From the NCBI GenBank assembly GCA_016617855.1, contig JAECUM010003728.1, positions 1 to 64,000 on the forward strand: DNA of 64,000 bases. The letters are read 5' to 3'. Shown here piece by piece: positions 10,905-21,580 of the stretch. A program made the position numbers and the translations under genes. This DNA comes from Megalonaias nervosa (Eukaryota; Mollusca; Bivalvia; Unionida; Unionidae). The notes beneath the pieces are model-generated. The model was not told the origin of the DNA. It made no database searches and saw nothing but the letters and a program-made list of their open reading frames with translations. Every line of letters begins with the position of its first letter. Within the stretch, counting starts at the first letter, position 1.

Positions 10905-13900
10905 ACACGATTTGTAAAAATTTAGTACCAACAATTGAATCAAGAAATTCACGAAAGTTATTATTGTGAGTCATAAAATCTCTCTACTTGTCGTAAATAA
11001 CTGACGAAGTCTCATTGTATTGTTTATCTGTTAGTACCTCATTTTTCTTTAACCAAGTGTATGAATCAAAAATGTCTTCTAATTCAACTTCATACAAATC
11101 TGTTTTATTTACCAAATTACCATAATCTCTTTCTGTTTCATCAACAAATCCAAGCACCAAGCTTATTTGATCCAACATAAAAGTTTTGAGGACAAGATGT
11201 TGACTGATAATTGCGTATGCGACCACAAAATTTATTAGCATTAATTTTTTAAGCTTATCTATTTCAATTCTGAGAAGACCAATAGCAGAAGCTACTTATA
11301 ACATTATATTTTCATATGGATTTGTGAGTATTTTCTCAATTTCATCGTAATAATTTCATAATGACAATTGTCTAGAGCACTGGATCAATGGAAGTGGAAT
11401 ATCATCTTCGCTTATGTCGTAATAAGAACCAATCTTTTCTTCCAACTTTGTGTTACTTCTTCAAAAAACTTTTCTCGCTCATCATCACTAAGAATACTAA
11501 TCTCATCGTCAAAATGTTTGATTATCTTTAGAGATCTGTCAACAATAATCGGATCAAATTCTAGTTTTTTACGTATTGTAACGGACCAAATTTTTAAGTC
11601 GATATCTGGTTGTTATTGTTAATCTCTGTAGGCAACATTTAGCTAGACACATGTACGATTAACTAGATTTATGGGGAATGGCCGCGTTTAAATAGCCATA
11701 ATGTATGGATTGGTTCAGCCAAAGTCAGGAGTTATTGAATAATTAAGGGCTTAGTTTATTTAAACTTAACGGAACAGAGTTCAAATTCTGTTTTGTATGG
11801 AAACTGACAGTTGGGAAATTGACCAGAAAACAGTTGGTAGCCATTTGTTGTCATACGTATTGCAGTGTTTCGATGCTAGTGAGGTGGGAATTTTATGTCA
11901 TCCCGATTGGTTGCGCTGTGGAAGGGGGCGTGGTTTCACATGAAAAACTATCAGTTTAAATGTGCAGTAGTGGAGTTTGCAACTCAGTCTGCACTTTTCT
12001 ACAAGAGAAAGAACAAAAGAACAAAGGGCTCCGAGAATTTAATAAGTAAATTTCTCGTAAAAGCATCCAAGGGGAAACGATTGTCAGGAGAATTTGACAG
12101 ACACCAAAAGCTTGAAAAACAAGGTGTTTGCATAATCTCATGTAATTCGTTGATACTACTATGATGATTTGTTTGATTTAATTGCTTGTATTTGCATGTA
12201 TTTGCAGGGATTTATTTGTTTAAATTGTAGATCAATTTTCTTGATATGGTATAATTGTGTTGAGTTTGTTTATCTGAATCCGCACAATGATATTTTTCTT
12301 TATATGTACATTGACGGCTCGCTTAAGTTATAGTCTCGATTATTTTAGGAAATTATGTATCTAGCATAACTGTGTTGAGTTCATTTATCTGAATTCGTAC
12401 AATGATATTGTTTATTTATATACCTTGATGAATTGTTGGAATGTAGATGTTACGGGAAGCCATGGAAATTATCCAAACGAGTTTATTATGTGTACTTGTA
12501 ACACTAACGTAGGGTAAAGAATTTCATTCATTCTCATATAATGAGACTAGTAAGGAATTAATGTCTCGGTATGGTGTAAATCGTCATTAGCAGATCATTA
12601 GTCTGTGGAACTAGGTTGTATGTTCTGTTATGACCAGTTAGTCTAGATAGCCATCGGTGTCTGTTTGAATCCGATAGAATTACATCTGACCTCGAGGGGT
12701 GAGACTAATGATTTATTCCCGTATAATGTGACAGAAGATTTAGGTTGCTTTTGTTTATATTTTTACAAGGCGAGATAGTTTTGGGAAGAGACACGTTTTA
12801 CAACCCAAACAAGGGGCTGCCAGAGTAGAGGGCCAAAAAGGAAAAAAAAGGCGAGATATCAAGAATTTTGGAAAAAGGAGAGTAGAGCGAAACAGACTTA
12901 CCGGTGCGAAGGAGCCCAGAAGTACAGTCTGAGTGGACCTTTTGGACGGAACCGAACACCAGGTTATGAATCGATACAAGGCAGTGTTATTCGATTTCTC
13001 ACTCGGCTAAATGATGATTTGATTCTATCATAAACAGAATCGGCTATTTTTATAATCTTATTTGCATTTTTGAAATTCCTTGATTAAGTTGATTCCAAAA
13101 GAAAGAAGTGTATCTTTCGAATTGTAACGTTTATATCATTTGTTTGTGAAATTTTATTGTTTTGAAATTTGATTAAATTTTGGTCTTTATTTGTAACGGG
13201 GGCTCGTGTTATTCTGTTCTATATATGAGCTCAGATTATTTATTTATTCCACCCATCAGTTCATACTTTGTACTGGCCTTACTTGATACTGGGCAAATTA
13301 CACCATTGGTGATCACCTCTAGATACGAAAGCCAAAACCAGTAAACCTGCCACAAATAAGTTGAGGAGGGGTTTACCACACGTATCATTGGCAAAATTGC
13401 ATTTGAGTACACTTCAGTAATTAACTCCGTATCCACCATCATAGTAACAATTTTAATTAGGGTTTCTTTGTCGTGGTAGTACATGCAGAGATACTTTAAA
13501 ATTTCTCGTTTTAAAAAGCTATTATATAACTTCTTGTTCCTTCTTATTCCTACTATCCTAGATTCTGCTAGTTTGTCGAGACGATTATGGTTATCGTTCA
13601 TTTGTTTTTCCTCCTGCGCTTTCCCACCATAAACTTGTGCTTTTAATAAGCCTGATCGCATTATCAAATTTGTATTTTTGAAATCAAGCTCAAGCAATAT
13701 TTTTTTAAAGCAGGGTTTCAACTTGTTTTTGTTCTTCTAGACAGTCATCAGGATGACAGTATTTGCTTATAATATCAAAGTTTTCTATTGCATTTTTCAG
13801 TTGTGGTCCTCGCATATGCATAACATGAACAAAATTTTTTCTTCTTCTGACAATGGAGACTTTATCATTGGAATTTTAAAATTTTTCGCAGTATTTATCA

Positions 13901-13994
13901 CGTGCCACTAGTGATTCCTCCCTGACATCTTTTTTGGGTCAAAAATATTATCATAAAATTCTCTCGCAACAATTATAATTGGTGGCTCTGACAT
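10905..13994 (-). pseudogene. Conserved Polinton gene of unknown function (gene 2), copy 1, interrupted
   Basis: The gene starts at 13994 (MSEPPII), 18 bp after the fibre gene stop in the same direction, and homology with copy 2 (54593-55871) runs to about 10905. Its N-terminal part has several frameshifts, and the body is split by a 1.8-kb insertion at 11577-13380. Conserved blocks include GLLKAQV, EKQMNDNHNRLDKLAESRI, YYHDKETLIKIVT, and near the end FVVAYAIISQHLVLKTFMLD. The composition is mixed helical and charged, with no signal peptide or membrane span. I do not recognise the family. Intact length would be about 425 residues. Here the position where copy 2 carries an in-frame TGA before the LANFFVAYAI-type segment is a leucine codon. 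Confidence 0.6.
11577..13380. mobile_element. LTR-type insertion (possibly a solo LTR) with 5-bp target duplication
   Basis: The inserted sequence begins TGTAACGG and ends TTTACCACA. It is flanked on both sides by CGTAT (11572-11576 and 13381-13385). Copy 2 has the uninterrupted site ACGTATCATTGG at about 55266-55277, so both boundaries are exact. TG...CA ends with a 5-bp duplication are what LTR retrotransposons or solo LTRs leave. An internal GGGGGCTCGT at about 13199 resembles a tRNA-Pro primer-binding start, which would instead suggest a truncated 5' LTR plus leader. No gag or pol coding was seen. Confidence 0.75.
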
Positions 13995-14011
13995 TATTTT
14001 ATATCATCAGA

Positions 14012-15281
14012 TTAAATTTGATCATTGAGTGTGTATATTTGAAATGCTGTCAGTCCTGGAAATGGATGTTCAGCAGCGATAACATAAAATAGAAAATACA
14101 AGTACATGTTAACAGTCTTTTCTGTCAGAATTGTAAAATATTGTTTTGCTGAGATATACGTATTTTCTGTACCATACAATGTTGTTCAGTTGATGTCATC
14201 ATTTGATCCATCCAATCGCCAATTATAAATTCGACCAACACTAGAGTTTAATTGACCGTGCAAATGAAATTGCCAAATAGCAACTGTAGTGGGACATTTA
14301 ATTTTAATCCGAAAGTTTTCAACTTCTCCGTTTGTCATCCATTCCTGTCTATCAGAGAAAGTGTGATGAGGATAGTTTTTAAGAAAATATGTTAGTGCGC
14401 TTACCTCAAACCCAACTCGTTTGTCAGTTGCCTTAAAAAGTGTTGGCATATACCCAACATTGTTTTTGGTTCGTTTTATACCACTAGACAGACTATCAAC
14501 AGTTGCTTTATTTGTCAGATCATTAGGGTTAACTGGAACAGATGTCATCGTTATTTTGTTGCTTCTCATGATTATGTCACCTGACATTGGTCCACCGGAT
14601 CATTTAAAATATGGGCCAAGTTCTTCTTTTAACTGAGCATAACTAATAGCATCAATCTCATTAGCTGGTGGCGAGATTGTCAGTAATCCAGTTATTTTTG
14701 AGTTATTGCTCATTATCAGGTTACCTGCCATTGTGTAGCCAGCCTTATTAAGCTTGTTATCGTCAACAGATTTTAATTGTGCATAACATAACTTACAGCT
14801 TGTGTGTTATCAACATTTGCTGGTGGATACGCAGTTTCCAAGTTTATTTTTGAAAAACATGTTGAGATTGCTGATCATTGTATCACCTGCTTTATTGAGT
14901 TTAATATCATCGACATACATTAACTGTAATAAACTTGCTGCTTGTGTTGTATTAAAGTTTACTGGTGGATATGAAGTTTCTAAGTTTATTATCCTTTTTT
15001 TCTGACATATCAATATTACCGGTGACAACTCCGCCAGATTTATTTAGTTTGCTGTTGTCGACAGATTTCAGTTGTGCATAACAGCTTGTGTATTAACAAA
15101 ATTTTTTGGTGGATAATTTGTTTCTAAACGTAATACTCGTTGATTTGACAAAGACAGGTTTCCTGTCATTGTATCACCAGGTTTTTTTTAGGTAGCTTGA
15201 TAAATCAACATTACCATTTGTTATTGTATTTATAGCCTACAACTCTCCTAATGTTGTTCCAAATTTTGTATAATAGCTCAT
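14012..15281 (-). pseudogene. Fibre-like protein with discoidin-like C-terminal domain, copy 1
   Basis: The start is the ATG at 15281 (MSYYTKFGTTLG as in copy 2). The middle carries decayed repeats of the (K)SGDTMTGN..M....LET..PP type, and the best kept stretch near the C-terminus reads DLTNKATVDSLSSGIKRTKN. The C-terminal about 100 residues (IKIKCPTTVAIWQFHLHG, IYNWRLDGSNDDIN) look like an F5/8C (discoidin-like) sugar-binding fold. Several frameshifts and stops break it. It is transcribed divergently from the ATPase gene over a gap of about 45 bp. In virus-like elements such a protein would be the spike or fibre that binds the host cell; that role is inferred. Confidence 0.7.
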
Positions 15282-15325
15282 TATTTGTTTATTGTATGAC
15301 AATTTTTATCAACTTAATTTATAAT
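15282..15325. promoter_or_regulatory. Divergent promoter region between fibre and ATPase genes, copy 1
   Basis: This 44-bp AT-only-like gap separates two genes that start back to back. TTTATTGT, then one variable base, then TGACAATTTTTAT is also present in copy 2 (57306-57344). Conservation in a short divergent gap suggests a shared bidirectional promoter. No TATA or initiator can be assigned with certainty. Confidence 0.4.
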
Positions 15326-15990
15326 ATGTCGATATTAAATTTGAAACAGAACGGCTGGTTCAACATAAACACAACAATGAACTTCCAGATTGTCATTATC
15401 TCATTGTTGGGAGAAATGGATCGGGGAAACAAATTTTCTGAAGAATTTACTGCTGGGCAGTAATTTTAACTATGACAGAGTTTACATTTACACAATTAAT
15501 CCACAACAGGATAAGTACGAGCTACTTAACGAATAACAAAGTTCGTGATGATCTTGAGGCTGGCGAAGATCTTTTTTAATCATCAGACAACCAGAAGAGC
15601 TTATCCCAGTTAATCAATTTGATTCAGATGAACATAAGATAGTTGTTTTTGATGATATTCCGCAAAACAATGAAGAGATGAATAAAATAAGATCATATTT
15701 TTCACTGTCACGTAATAAAAAATGTAACTCTGTTTATTTCGCTCAATGATTTTATAACGTTGACAGATTTATTAGACGAAATAATGTTTTTTTTTATATT
15801 ATTTCCAGTACTGGACAACGTTGACGTTAGAAATATTGCAAGCGAGCAATGTGGCGATGTAACAAAATATAAATGTATTCAGATGTATCATAAGGCAACA
15901 AAAGATAAATATAATTTCTTTTTATTCTATAAACTTGCACGTGATCTGAAAAAAATGTTTCGCTGTTGTATTGAAAATTATCTTCAGTAG
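15326..15990 (+). pseudogene. FtsK/HerA-type packaging ATPase, copy 1
   Basis: This matches the copy 2 ATPase at 57345-58031 over its length. The P-loop region reads NGSGK but is followed by a frameshift, so the Walker A threonine is lost. The Walker B region (HKIVVFDDIPQN) and the sensor-like stretch (NKIRSYFSLSRNKKCNSVYF) are kept in a different frame. The C-terminal VDVRNIASEQCGDVTK block is open. There are at least three frame changes and one stop. The intact enzyme would pump the genome into the capsid. Confidence 0.8.
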
Positions 15991-16015
15991 TTTTATCAAA
16001 CAGCTATTGAATAAT

Positions 16016-17546
16016 ATGGATAAACCAGCAAAGTACAGAAAGCATATAGAAGACCAGAAAAACTTGCTCAATCTCAGGTAAAATTTAAGAAAGAAGTTAA
16101 ATAAGCACGACGTGGACGAATAGTTGCTGCAGGAAAATCAGCTAAAATTTTAAAACCAGGTACTGAGGCTTTACTTGGAAAACAACATGAAATTTTACCG
16201 CCACCAGAAGAAGAACTTAAAAAATTGCAGGAAAAAGGTTTACTTGGAATAGTTAAAGAACAACAAGAAGCAGCTACTGAGAAAATTATAAAAATGAATA
16301 AGGAAGAAAAAAGAGAATTGGCTGAGAAACTTGTAGAACATACTGCTGATCCTGCTGGTAGACAAGCTGAACTAAATAGGCTAATCAGTGATGAGCTTGC
16401 CTTCCAACGAAAATTATCAAAATTTACATTAGTTGGGCCGATTGAAAGAAAGTTGGGCGATATAGAAAGAAACTTAAAAATTCAGAATATATATTGAAGG
16501 AGATGTATTAAGAAGAAGCTAGAAGAGAAGCTTTTAGAAAAGAGCATGGATTAGATATCCATGATAGAAAAAGATTCGAAGATGATTGAAGAAATATAAG
16601 TAACAAAATAAGAGATTATGAGTATAAAGGATTTAACAAAGACCACAATTTTACAGATTCAAGAGTACATGATGTTCGAAAAAAAAAGAGTAGCGCTGAT
16701 AAAAAAATTTGAGAGTTAACAGAAATAGCGGAGAAATGTAAAAATTATATCGACGAGATAGTACCAGAAAATAAAAATTACCATGAAAGTATTAGATTAT
16801 ACCGACATAGAATTATCGCCGATCTTTTTATCAAAGCTATTAATCAAATAAAGGAAAACAGGTACGGTCATCACACTAATGCTTTGAGCACTGAAGCAAA
16901 AGAAATAGATTTAGAAAGAATATTAGCTGAAAGAAAGAATCGAAAGGAAATTGAAAGATTATCAGCTGAAAATCTAGAGGAAATAATATCAGCTAAACAT
17001 CTAGAGAAAATTAAAAAGTATAATGGATAAAATAACGAATATGGAATACAATGATTTTATAAAAGAAAATGATATTACTGATATTGATATTATTAAAACT
17101 TGGAAAAAAGATAAATAAGATAATCTTATTAAAAATTATGAATTATTTCAAATGATAGCGCTGAAGCTTACGATGAAACTAGTAAAGATACAAAAGAGGA
17201 TCTTCAAACACTTTTTGAAAAAGCTAGAAAGGGCGTTATTGCTACTAATTTTAAACATACAGTGGGAAAAATTCGATCCGGAAAAACGAGTGATACTAAC
17301 TTTAAAGATGTGTTTGAACGTCATGATAACAATCACATTAGTTAAAAAACTGGGACTGGGGTAAAAATATTTACACCAGTTACTGAAATGATCGGTAGAA
17401 TAATACTGTTGATATCATCAAAAGAAGCCGGAAATGTTGGTGCTGAAATTGACAAGGAGATATTTGATACACTTGATCATTTAAAATCAAAAGAACTATT
17501 TACATCCGACGAATACGAAATTTTACACCGCGACCTAATTTTATAA
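16016..17546 (+). pseudogene. Long coiled-coil protein with C-terminal conserved domain, copy 1
   Basis: The start is the ATG at 16016, 26 bp after the ATPase stop, matching copy 2 at 58037. The middle (LQEKGLLGIVKEQQEAATEK and following) is Lys/Glu-rich and predicted helical. A C-terminal block of about 130 residues (TEMIGRI, SSKEAGNVGAEID, LDHLKSKELFTSDEYE) is shared with copy 2. Many stops and frameshifts interrupt it. I do not recognise the family; the position between the ATPase and penton suggests a virion or scaffold role, which is inference only. Confidence 0.65.
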
Positions 17547-17564
17547 AAAATCTAACAAATAAAG

Positions 17565-18308
17565 ATGTCAACAACATTATTACTCGACTCTAGCACGGCA
17601 GCTAAAGATAGCGCAAATTTTTTAGTAAATTATATTCTACCAAAACAACTTGATCCTGAAAAACAATATGAGATTGGACTAATTTCCTGCACGGCGTGGC
17701 ATTCCATAGCTAACGTAAAAACTGATGTCAATGATGAATTTACATTTTATCTGCAGTCGGCGTGGACAACATTTTAAATTCCACAAGGAGCTTATAATGT
17801 CACTGATCTAAATAAGACAATAAAAGAGCTGATAATTAAAGTAAACCGTGTCTCTGATAATTTTGAGCTGACACAGAATTATAACACGTTACGCGCTAGA
17901 ATAACATTAAAAAATAATATGTTAATCGATTTTTAATCAGCAAAAAGTATCGCGTCTCTTATAGGATTTTATCATAAACAATATGGATCAATTACAGAAC
18001 AAACTATTACGGATGACGGTGATCTGCCAGTAAATATAACTGACGTAAACACAATATTAATAAATTGCTCTATTGCACCTGGATCTTACTCAGCTAAAGG
18101 CAGTGAAGGACAAACAAAATATAGTTTTTCGCCAGACGTTCCACCGGGCTCGCTTATGCAAATTAGTCCACGGCAGGTTATTTATTATCCACTAAATGTT
18201 GAAAATCAGATAACAGAAATAAATATGCAATTGACAGATCAATCTGGACGACAGCTGGAGCTGAATAACGAAGCTGTTAGTTATTACTTGCATCTACGCG
18301 CACAGTAG
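17565..18308 (+). pseudogene. Penton / minor capsid protein (single jelly-roll), copy 1
   Basis: This is homologous over its length to the intact copy 2 gene at 59663-60433. The N-terminus MSTTLLLDSSTAAKDSANF is kept, as are the C-terminal blocks (YSFSPDVPPGSLMQISPR with a Y/F boundary, and QLTDQSGRQLELNNE). A short deletion with a frameshift near 17755-17780 and a TAA near 17935 break it. The protein would form the fivefold capsomer. Confidence 0.85.
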
Positions 18309-18350
18309 CGAGCTATTGTTTGTGATATTTGTACAACCTCACAATATAAA

Positions 18351-18704
18351 ATGAGACAAAGAATAAAGTTTACTGAAGAAAAATAGTTGGAGGATTTTTA
18401 GGAAATATATTTACTAAAATTATTGAAAATGCTCTAGGAATAGCGCATAAAGTTGCGCCAATTGTACTGGACGCATCAAAAGCCTTTGCAACTAGAACTG
18501 CATGTGCCGCTGGAACTGTGGTAGAACAAAAATAGCTGATAATATAAAAGCTGCGCCAGATATAGAACAAATTTTATCAGAAATCGCCCCAGCAAAAGAA
18601 ACAGAACGTGCAATGATAACAACAACAACAACAAACTTTTATTGTTAAGAGGAGAGCAAATTATCCAGAAATTAATATCTAAGACAACAGCGCCAATCAC
18701 ATAG
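18351..18704 (+). pseudogene. Small Ala-rich, amphipathic virion-type protein, copy 1
   Basis: The ATG at 18351 opens a frame that hits TAG after GAAGAAAAA, and the conserved body (VGGFLGNIFTKIIENALG, then AHKVAPIVLDASKAF) continues in the -1 frame, exactly as in copy 2. The body has a glycine-rich amphipathic start and an Ala-rich stretch, then a C-terminal block (GEQIIQKLISKTTAP). Further frameshifts occur after codon 60. It could be the analogue of adenoviral membrane-lytic pVI, because it sits between penton and major capsid genes; this is inferred from position and composition. Confidence 0.5.
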
Positions 18705-18724
18705 CAATTGGTACCAAATTTTAT

Positions 18725-18743
18725 ATAAACTAATAAATAAAAA
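18725..18743 (+). promoter_or_regulatory. Conserved A/T motif before the major capsid gene, copy 1
   Basis: CTAATAAATAAAAA directly precedes the capsid ATG, and the same string precedes the ATG in copy 2. The motif could be a late promoter or the context of the translation start. Confidence 0.35.
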
Positions 18744-20274
18744 ATGTCTGCTAGAAATTATCTTGATTTGGCAGAGACTTATGACGTAGATGATACAGTA
18801 ACAGAATTTGAGTATGTTGAGTATCTCGACGAAAATTCTAATGAACCATATAAAGCTGGCGTTAGAACATTTAATACGCGGGATGTGGATGTATTTCTTT
18901 TGCCTCACAAAGCAATGTTAGAAGTACGTGGCCAGATTATGACAGTGGCTACTCCACCTGCCGCAATTGCAGCTGGAGCAGAAATATCTCTTATAAACAA
19001 CGGCTGGAGCTTATTTAAAAGTGCCAGATATCAGCCAGCTAATCAAACAATAGAAGATATTTCAAGTCACCTACAAGTTGCGAGCACTGTACTAAGCATT
19101 ATTTCGTTTAGTGATGATTACTCCAGATTGACTGCAATTAACATGATGTGGTTTAAAGATATTGGAATTGGTGCAGTTGGATCTGGAGAATTTATTTCAA
19201 AAGGAGCATTAGCGCATGGAGCTGATGCCGCTGCAGATGTTGTAATTGTAAGAAATTTTCTTATCGCTAATGACGTCAATTTTGGTATAGCCGCACCAGC
19301 TGTAGGCGCTGATGCTACAAGAGTCTCACTTACTGCAGCTTGTAATAGTCTTGATATAACACCACCAGGTCCAGCTGCAGACGGCGTTGAAATGTTAAAT
19401 TTGATTAGTATCGCAATTAACGTAAGAAACATGCGTTAAAATAACGGTTATGCTAGGAGAAAGGCACTTACAGCAGAATCACGTCAAATCACAATGATGC
19501 TGCCGTTTAGCACAATATTTGGATTTTGTCGCGATTACAATAAATTATTTCGTGGAGTTAAACACACACTTATTTTAGATCGAGCAGAACAATATGATTG
19601 TTTACATCGAGCTGGCGGAGCTGATGTAGAATTTATCATAAACAGACTTGCGCTGTGGATGCCACGAATAACGCCGTCAGTCACAGAAGCAGCAGAATTA
19701 TATGATATACTTCAAAAACACGCAAAGAGAATTTATTTTCAGCAACATCAAATGTTTGAAACACCGGTTCCAAATACTACCGACTACACATGGCGCGTCA
19801 CAACAACATCAAGCGAACAACTACCGCGGCAATTGTTTGTTGTATTTCATCAACAAGCGCGACGCGGTAATCAAGAACAAATAAGGCAATATTTGATAAC
19901 GCTGATGTTAGGAGAATATACGCTAGAATAAATTCAAAGCAATATCCAGAACGAGTGATAGAATGCAATTTTTCAGATTACGCTAATAAAAATTTTACTC
20001 GACCGTACATGTATCTTATGGACGCATTGCAGAAATATCAGGACGTTGGAGACGGATCTCAGATATCAGTAGAGAAATTTCGTACACTTTATCCGATATT
20101 TTATTTTGGTGTTAGTAAGCACAACTTTCGAGGTGTTGATTCGACAGCTGATATTGAAATTACCTGACACTTGGACTAGCTCCAGTTGCAGCGTCGTACG
20201 TATATGCGCTAGTAATCAGCGACAGATTTATAACAATGGACTCTGTCGGAGGTAAAATGTCAATGCAAGTTTAA
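18744..20274 (+). pseudogene. Major capsid protein (double jelly-roll), copy 1
   Basis: The N-terminus MSARNYLDLAETY and the following GVRTFNTRD..VFLLPHKAMLEVRG region are typical of Polinton/adintovirus major capsid proteins. Downstream come ITMMLPFSTIFGFCRDYNK, LALWMPRITPS, WRVTTTSSEQLP, and the C-terminal TLYPIFYFGVSKH with VDSTADIEIT. Intact length would be about 510 residues. Breaks: TAA at 19437-19439 (copy 2 has TAC-type coding there), a frameshift near 19900-19930 and another near 20165. This copy keeps a central part that copy 2 has deleted. Confidence 0.9.
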
Positions 20275-20293
20275 TATTATTAAGGGAATATAA

Positions 20294-20430
20294 ATGACAA
20301 AATATATTGTAAAAGAAATATATTTGATTGATGGTCAAGTTAAAAAATTAGCAGCAGCAGCGGCTGCTAAGCAAGGGCTGATCTCATTAAAAATAAGACA
20401 CGACGCCAAAGGCACTTTAACAAAATTAAT

Positions 20431-20465
<35 letters not shown>

Positions 20466-20700
20466 ACAAAAAAAAACAGATAAATAAATACGATCGCGGC
20501 AAACCGTTTGTCTTAAATTAACTGTGATGGCAAACGACATCGTCGTTAGGGGAGGTTTCTTTGGGCCGGCAATAGCCGTAATGGCCAAGACGTTAATACC
20601 TTAAAATTTGCCAGTACTTGGAACATTAGGATTAGCAGCAGTATCTGGCGCAAAGAAAAAGGCTGTCTCTGGCGATGGTATAAAGAAAACTTTTGTCTAA
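20294..20700 (+). pseudogene. pX-like core protein, copy 1
   Basis: MTKYIVKEIYLIDGQVKKLA is the start. The pattern of a DGQVKKLAAA..KQ..ISLKI module followed by a basic stretch and a Gly/Ala-rich hydrophobic tail is that of adenovirus pX-like proteins of Polintons. A run of about 30 A at 20433-20463 has replaced part of the linker and destroyed the frame. The tail (about 20525-20700) still matches copy 2, ending KKTFV. Confidence 0.7.
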
Positions 20701-20880
20701 AGACTTTATATAATAACCCGACGAAGAAAGACAACAACAAAAAAAAAAAAAAAGACGCGATCGCGAAAAACAAGAAAAGGCGGATTTATAGGACCGTTGA
20801 TGGCGAGAGTGGCGGGAAGTCTGTTGCCAGATCTGCTGGGAATTGGCCGAGGACTAACACTGCCAGGCACTAGGAGATGA
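20701..20880 (+). pseudogene. Small basic, hydrophobic-tailed protein, copy 1
   Basis: The frame ending at the TGA 20878-20880 encodes a Lys/Arg-rich start then KGGFIGPLMARVAGSLLPDL and GIGRGLTLPGTRR. Copy 2 has the same peptide in the same relation to its neighbours. No clear ATG is seen in either copy. The stop overlaps the protease ATG as ATGA, typical of tightly packed viral genes. Function is unknown; it could be a second core or membrane-active peptide. Confidence 0.55.
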
Positions 20881-21357
20881 AATCTCCTGCGTTAAGTAAC
20901 TTTGATATACTTGATAAAGCTAAAAAAAAGTAAAAAATTTCCGTGGAGTTTATTTCAGATATGAACTCAACACCGAAGGTGTTGCAGCTGGTGGTTCGTG
21001 TGTGATAAATATACAAGCTTTTAACGACGGATCAGGCACGCATTGGGTAGTGGTTTGTAATAGCAATTATTTTAATTCATTTGGATTTCCACCTGGTGAC
21101 GCAATAAAAAAAAATATATCAACAAAAAATATAGAAAAATAAATTATTCGTCTAATCAAATTCAGCCAGTTGAAACAACTGCTTGTGGATACTATATTAT
21201 AATGTTCATAAAATAAATGTCCTAGCATATCAATTTGTTAAAATTTATTTTACAGTTTGACAAGCAACCTTCTCACGCCAATGATGAGATTGCAATTAAT
21301 TTTGTAAAAACTTACAAATATAAAAATGTCAAGATACTGTCTCAAGTGCAAAACTAA
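20877..21357 (+). pseudogene. Adenain-like cysteine protease, copy 1
   Basis: It begins with the ATG overlapping the previous stop (ATGA) and LSNFDILD. The catalytic His lies in GTHW at about 21040 and the Cys in TTACGYY near 21180. The residue matching the catalytic Asp of copy 2 (YFDSFG) is Asn here (YFNSFG). There are several frameshifts and stops. The C-terminus runs into the next gene, whose ATG lies inside it. The intact enzyme would cleave capsid and core precursors during maturation. Confidence 0.8.
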
Positions 21358-21573
21358 AACTGAAAATAAAGATGAAACAACAGAAAAAGCAACAAAAAAA
21401 AAAATAAAAAAAAAATAATAAAAAAAAAATAACAGAATAATGCTGAAAAGTATTTGTGCAATCTGTGCAAAAAGAAAAAGTATGTTTTTAAAGAAATTGC
21501 CAACGATTTCCTCGACAACGACAAAGTCGTTCGGAGCTGGAATGTGTGACAAGGTTATTTTAGTAGACGATTA
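21326..21573 (+). pseudogene. Small zinc-ribbon protein, copy 1
   Basis: The ATG at 21326 starts MSRYCLKCKTKTENK. A CxxC pair is followed about 45 codons later by CAICAKRK, giving a four-cysteine zinc ribbon. A low-complexity A-rich stretch with two stops (near 21415-21430) lies between the pairs. It overlaps the protease 3' end. The short zinc-ribbon gene in this position is usual for Polintons; its role is unknown. Confidence 0.7.
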
Positions 21574-21580
21574 ATAAATA

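Noticed and set aside
19118..19432. Minus-strand frame inside the major capsid gene
   Set aside because: Antisense shadow; the plus frame matches the capsid family and copy 2.
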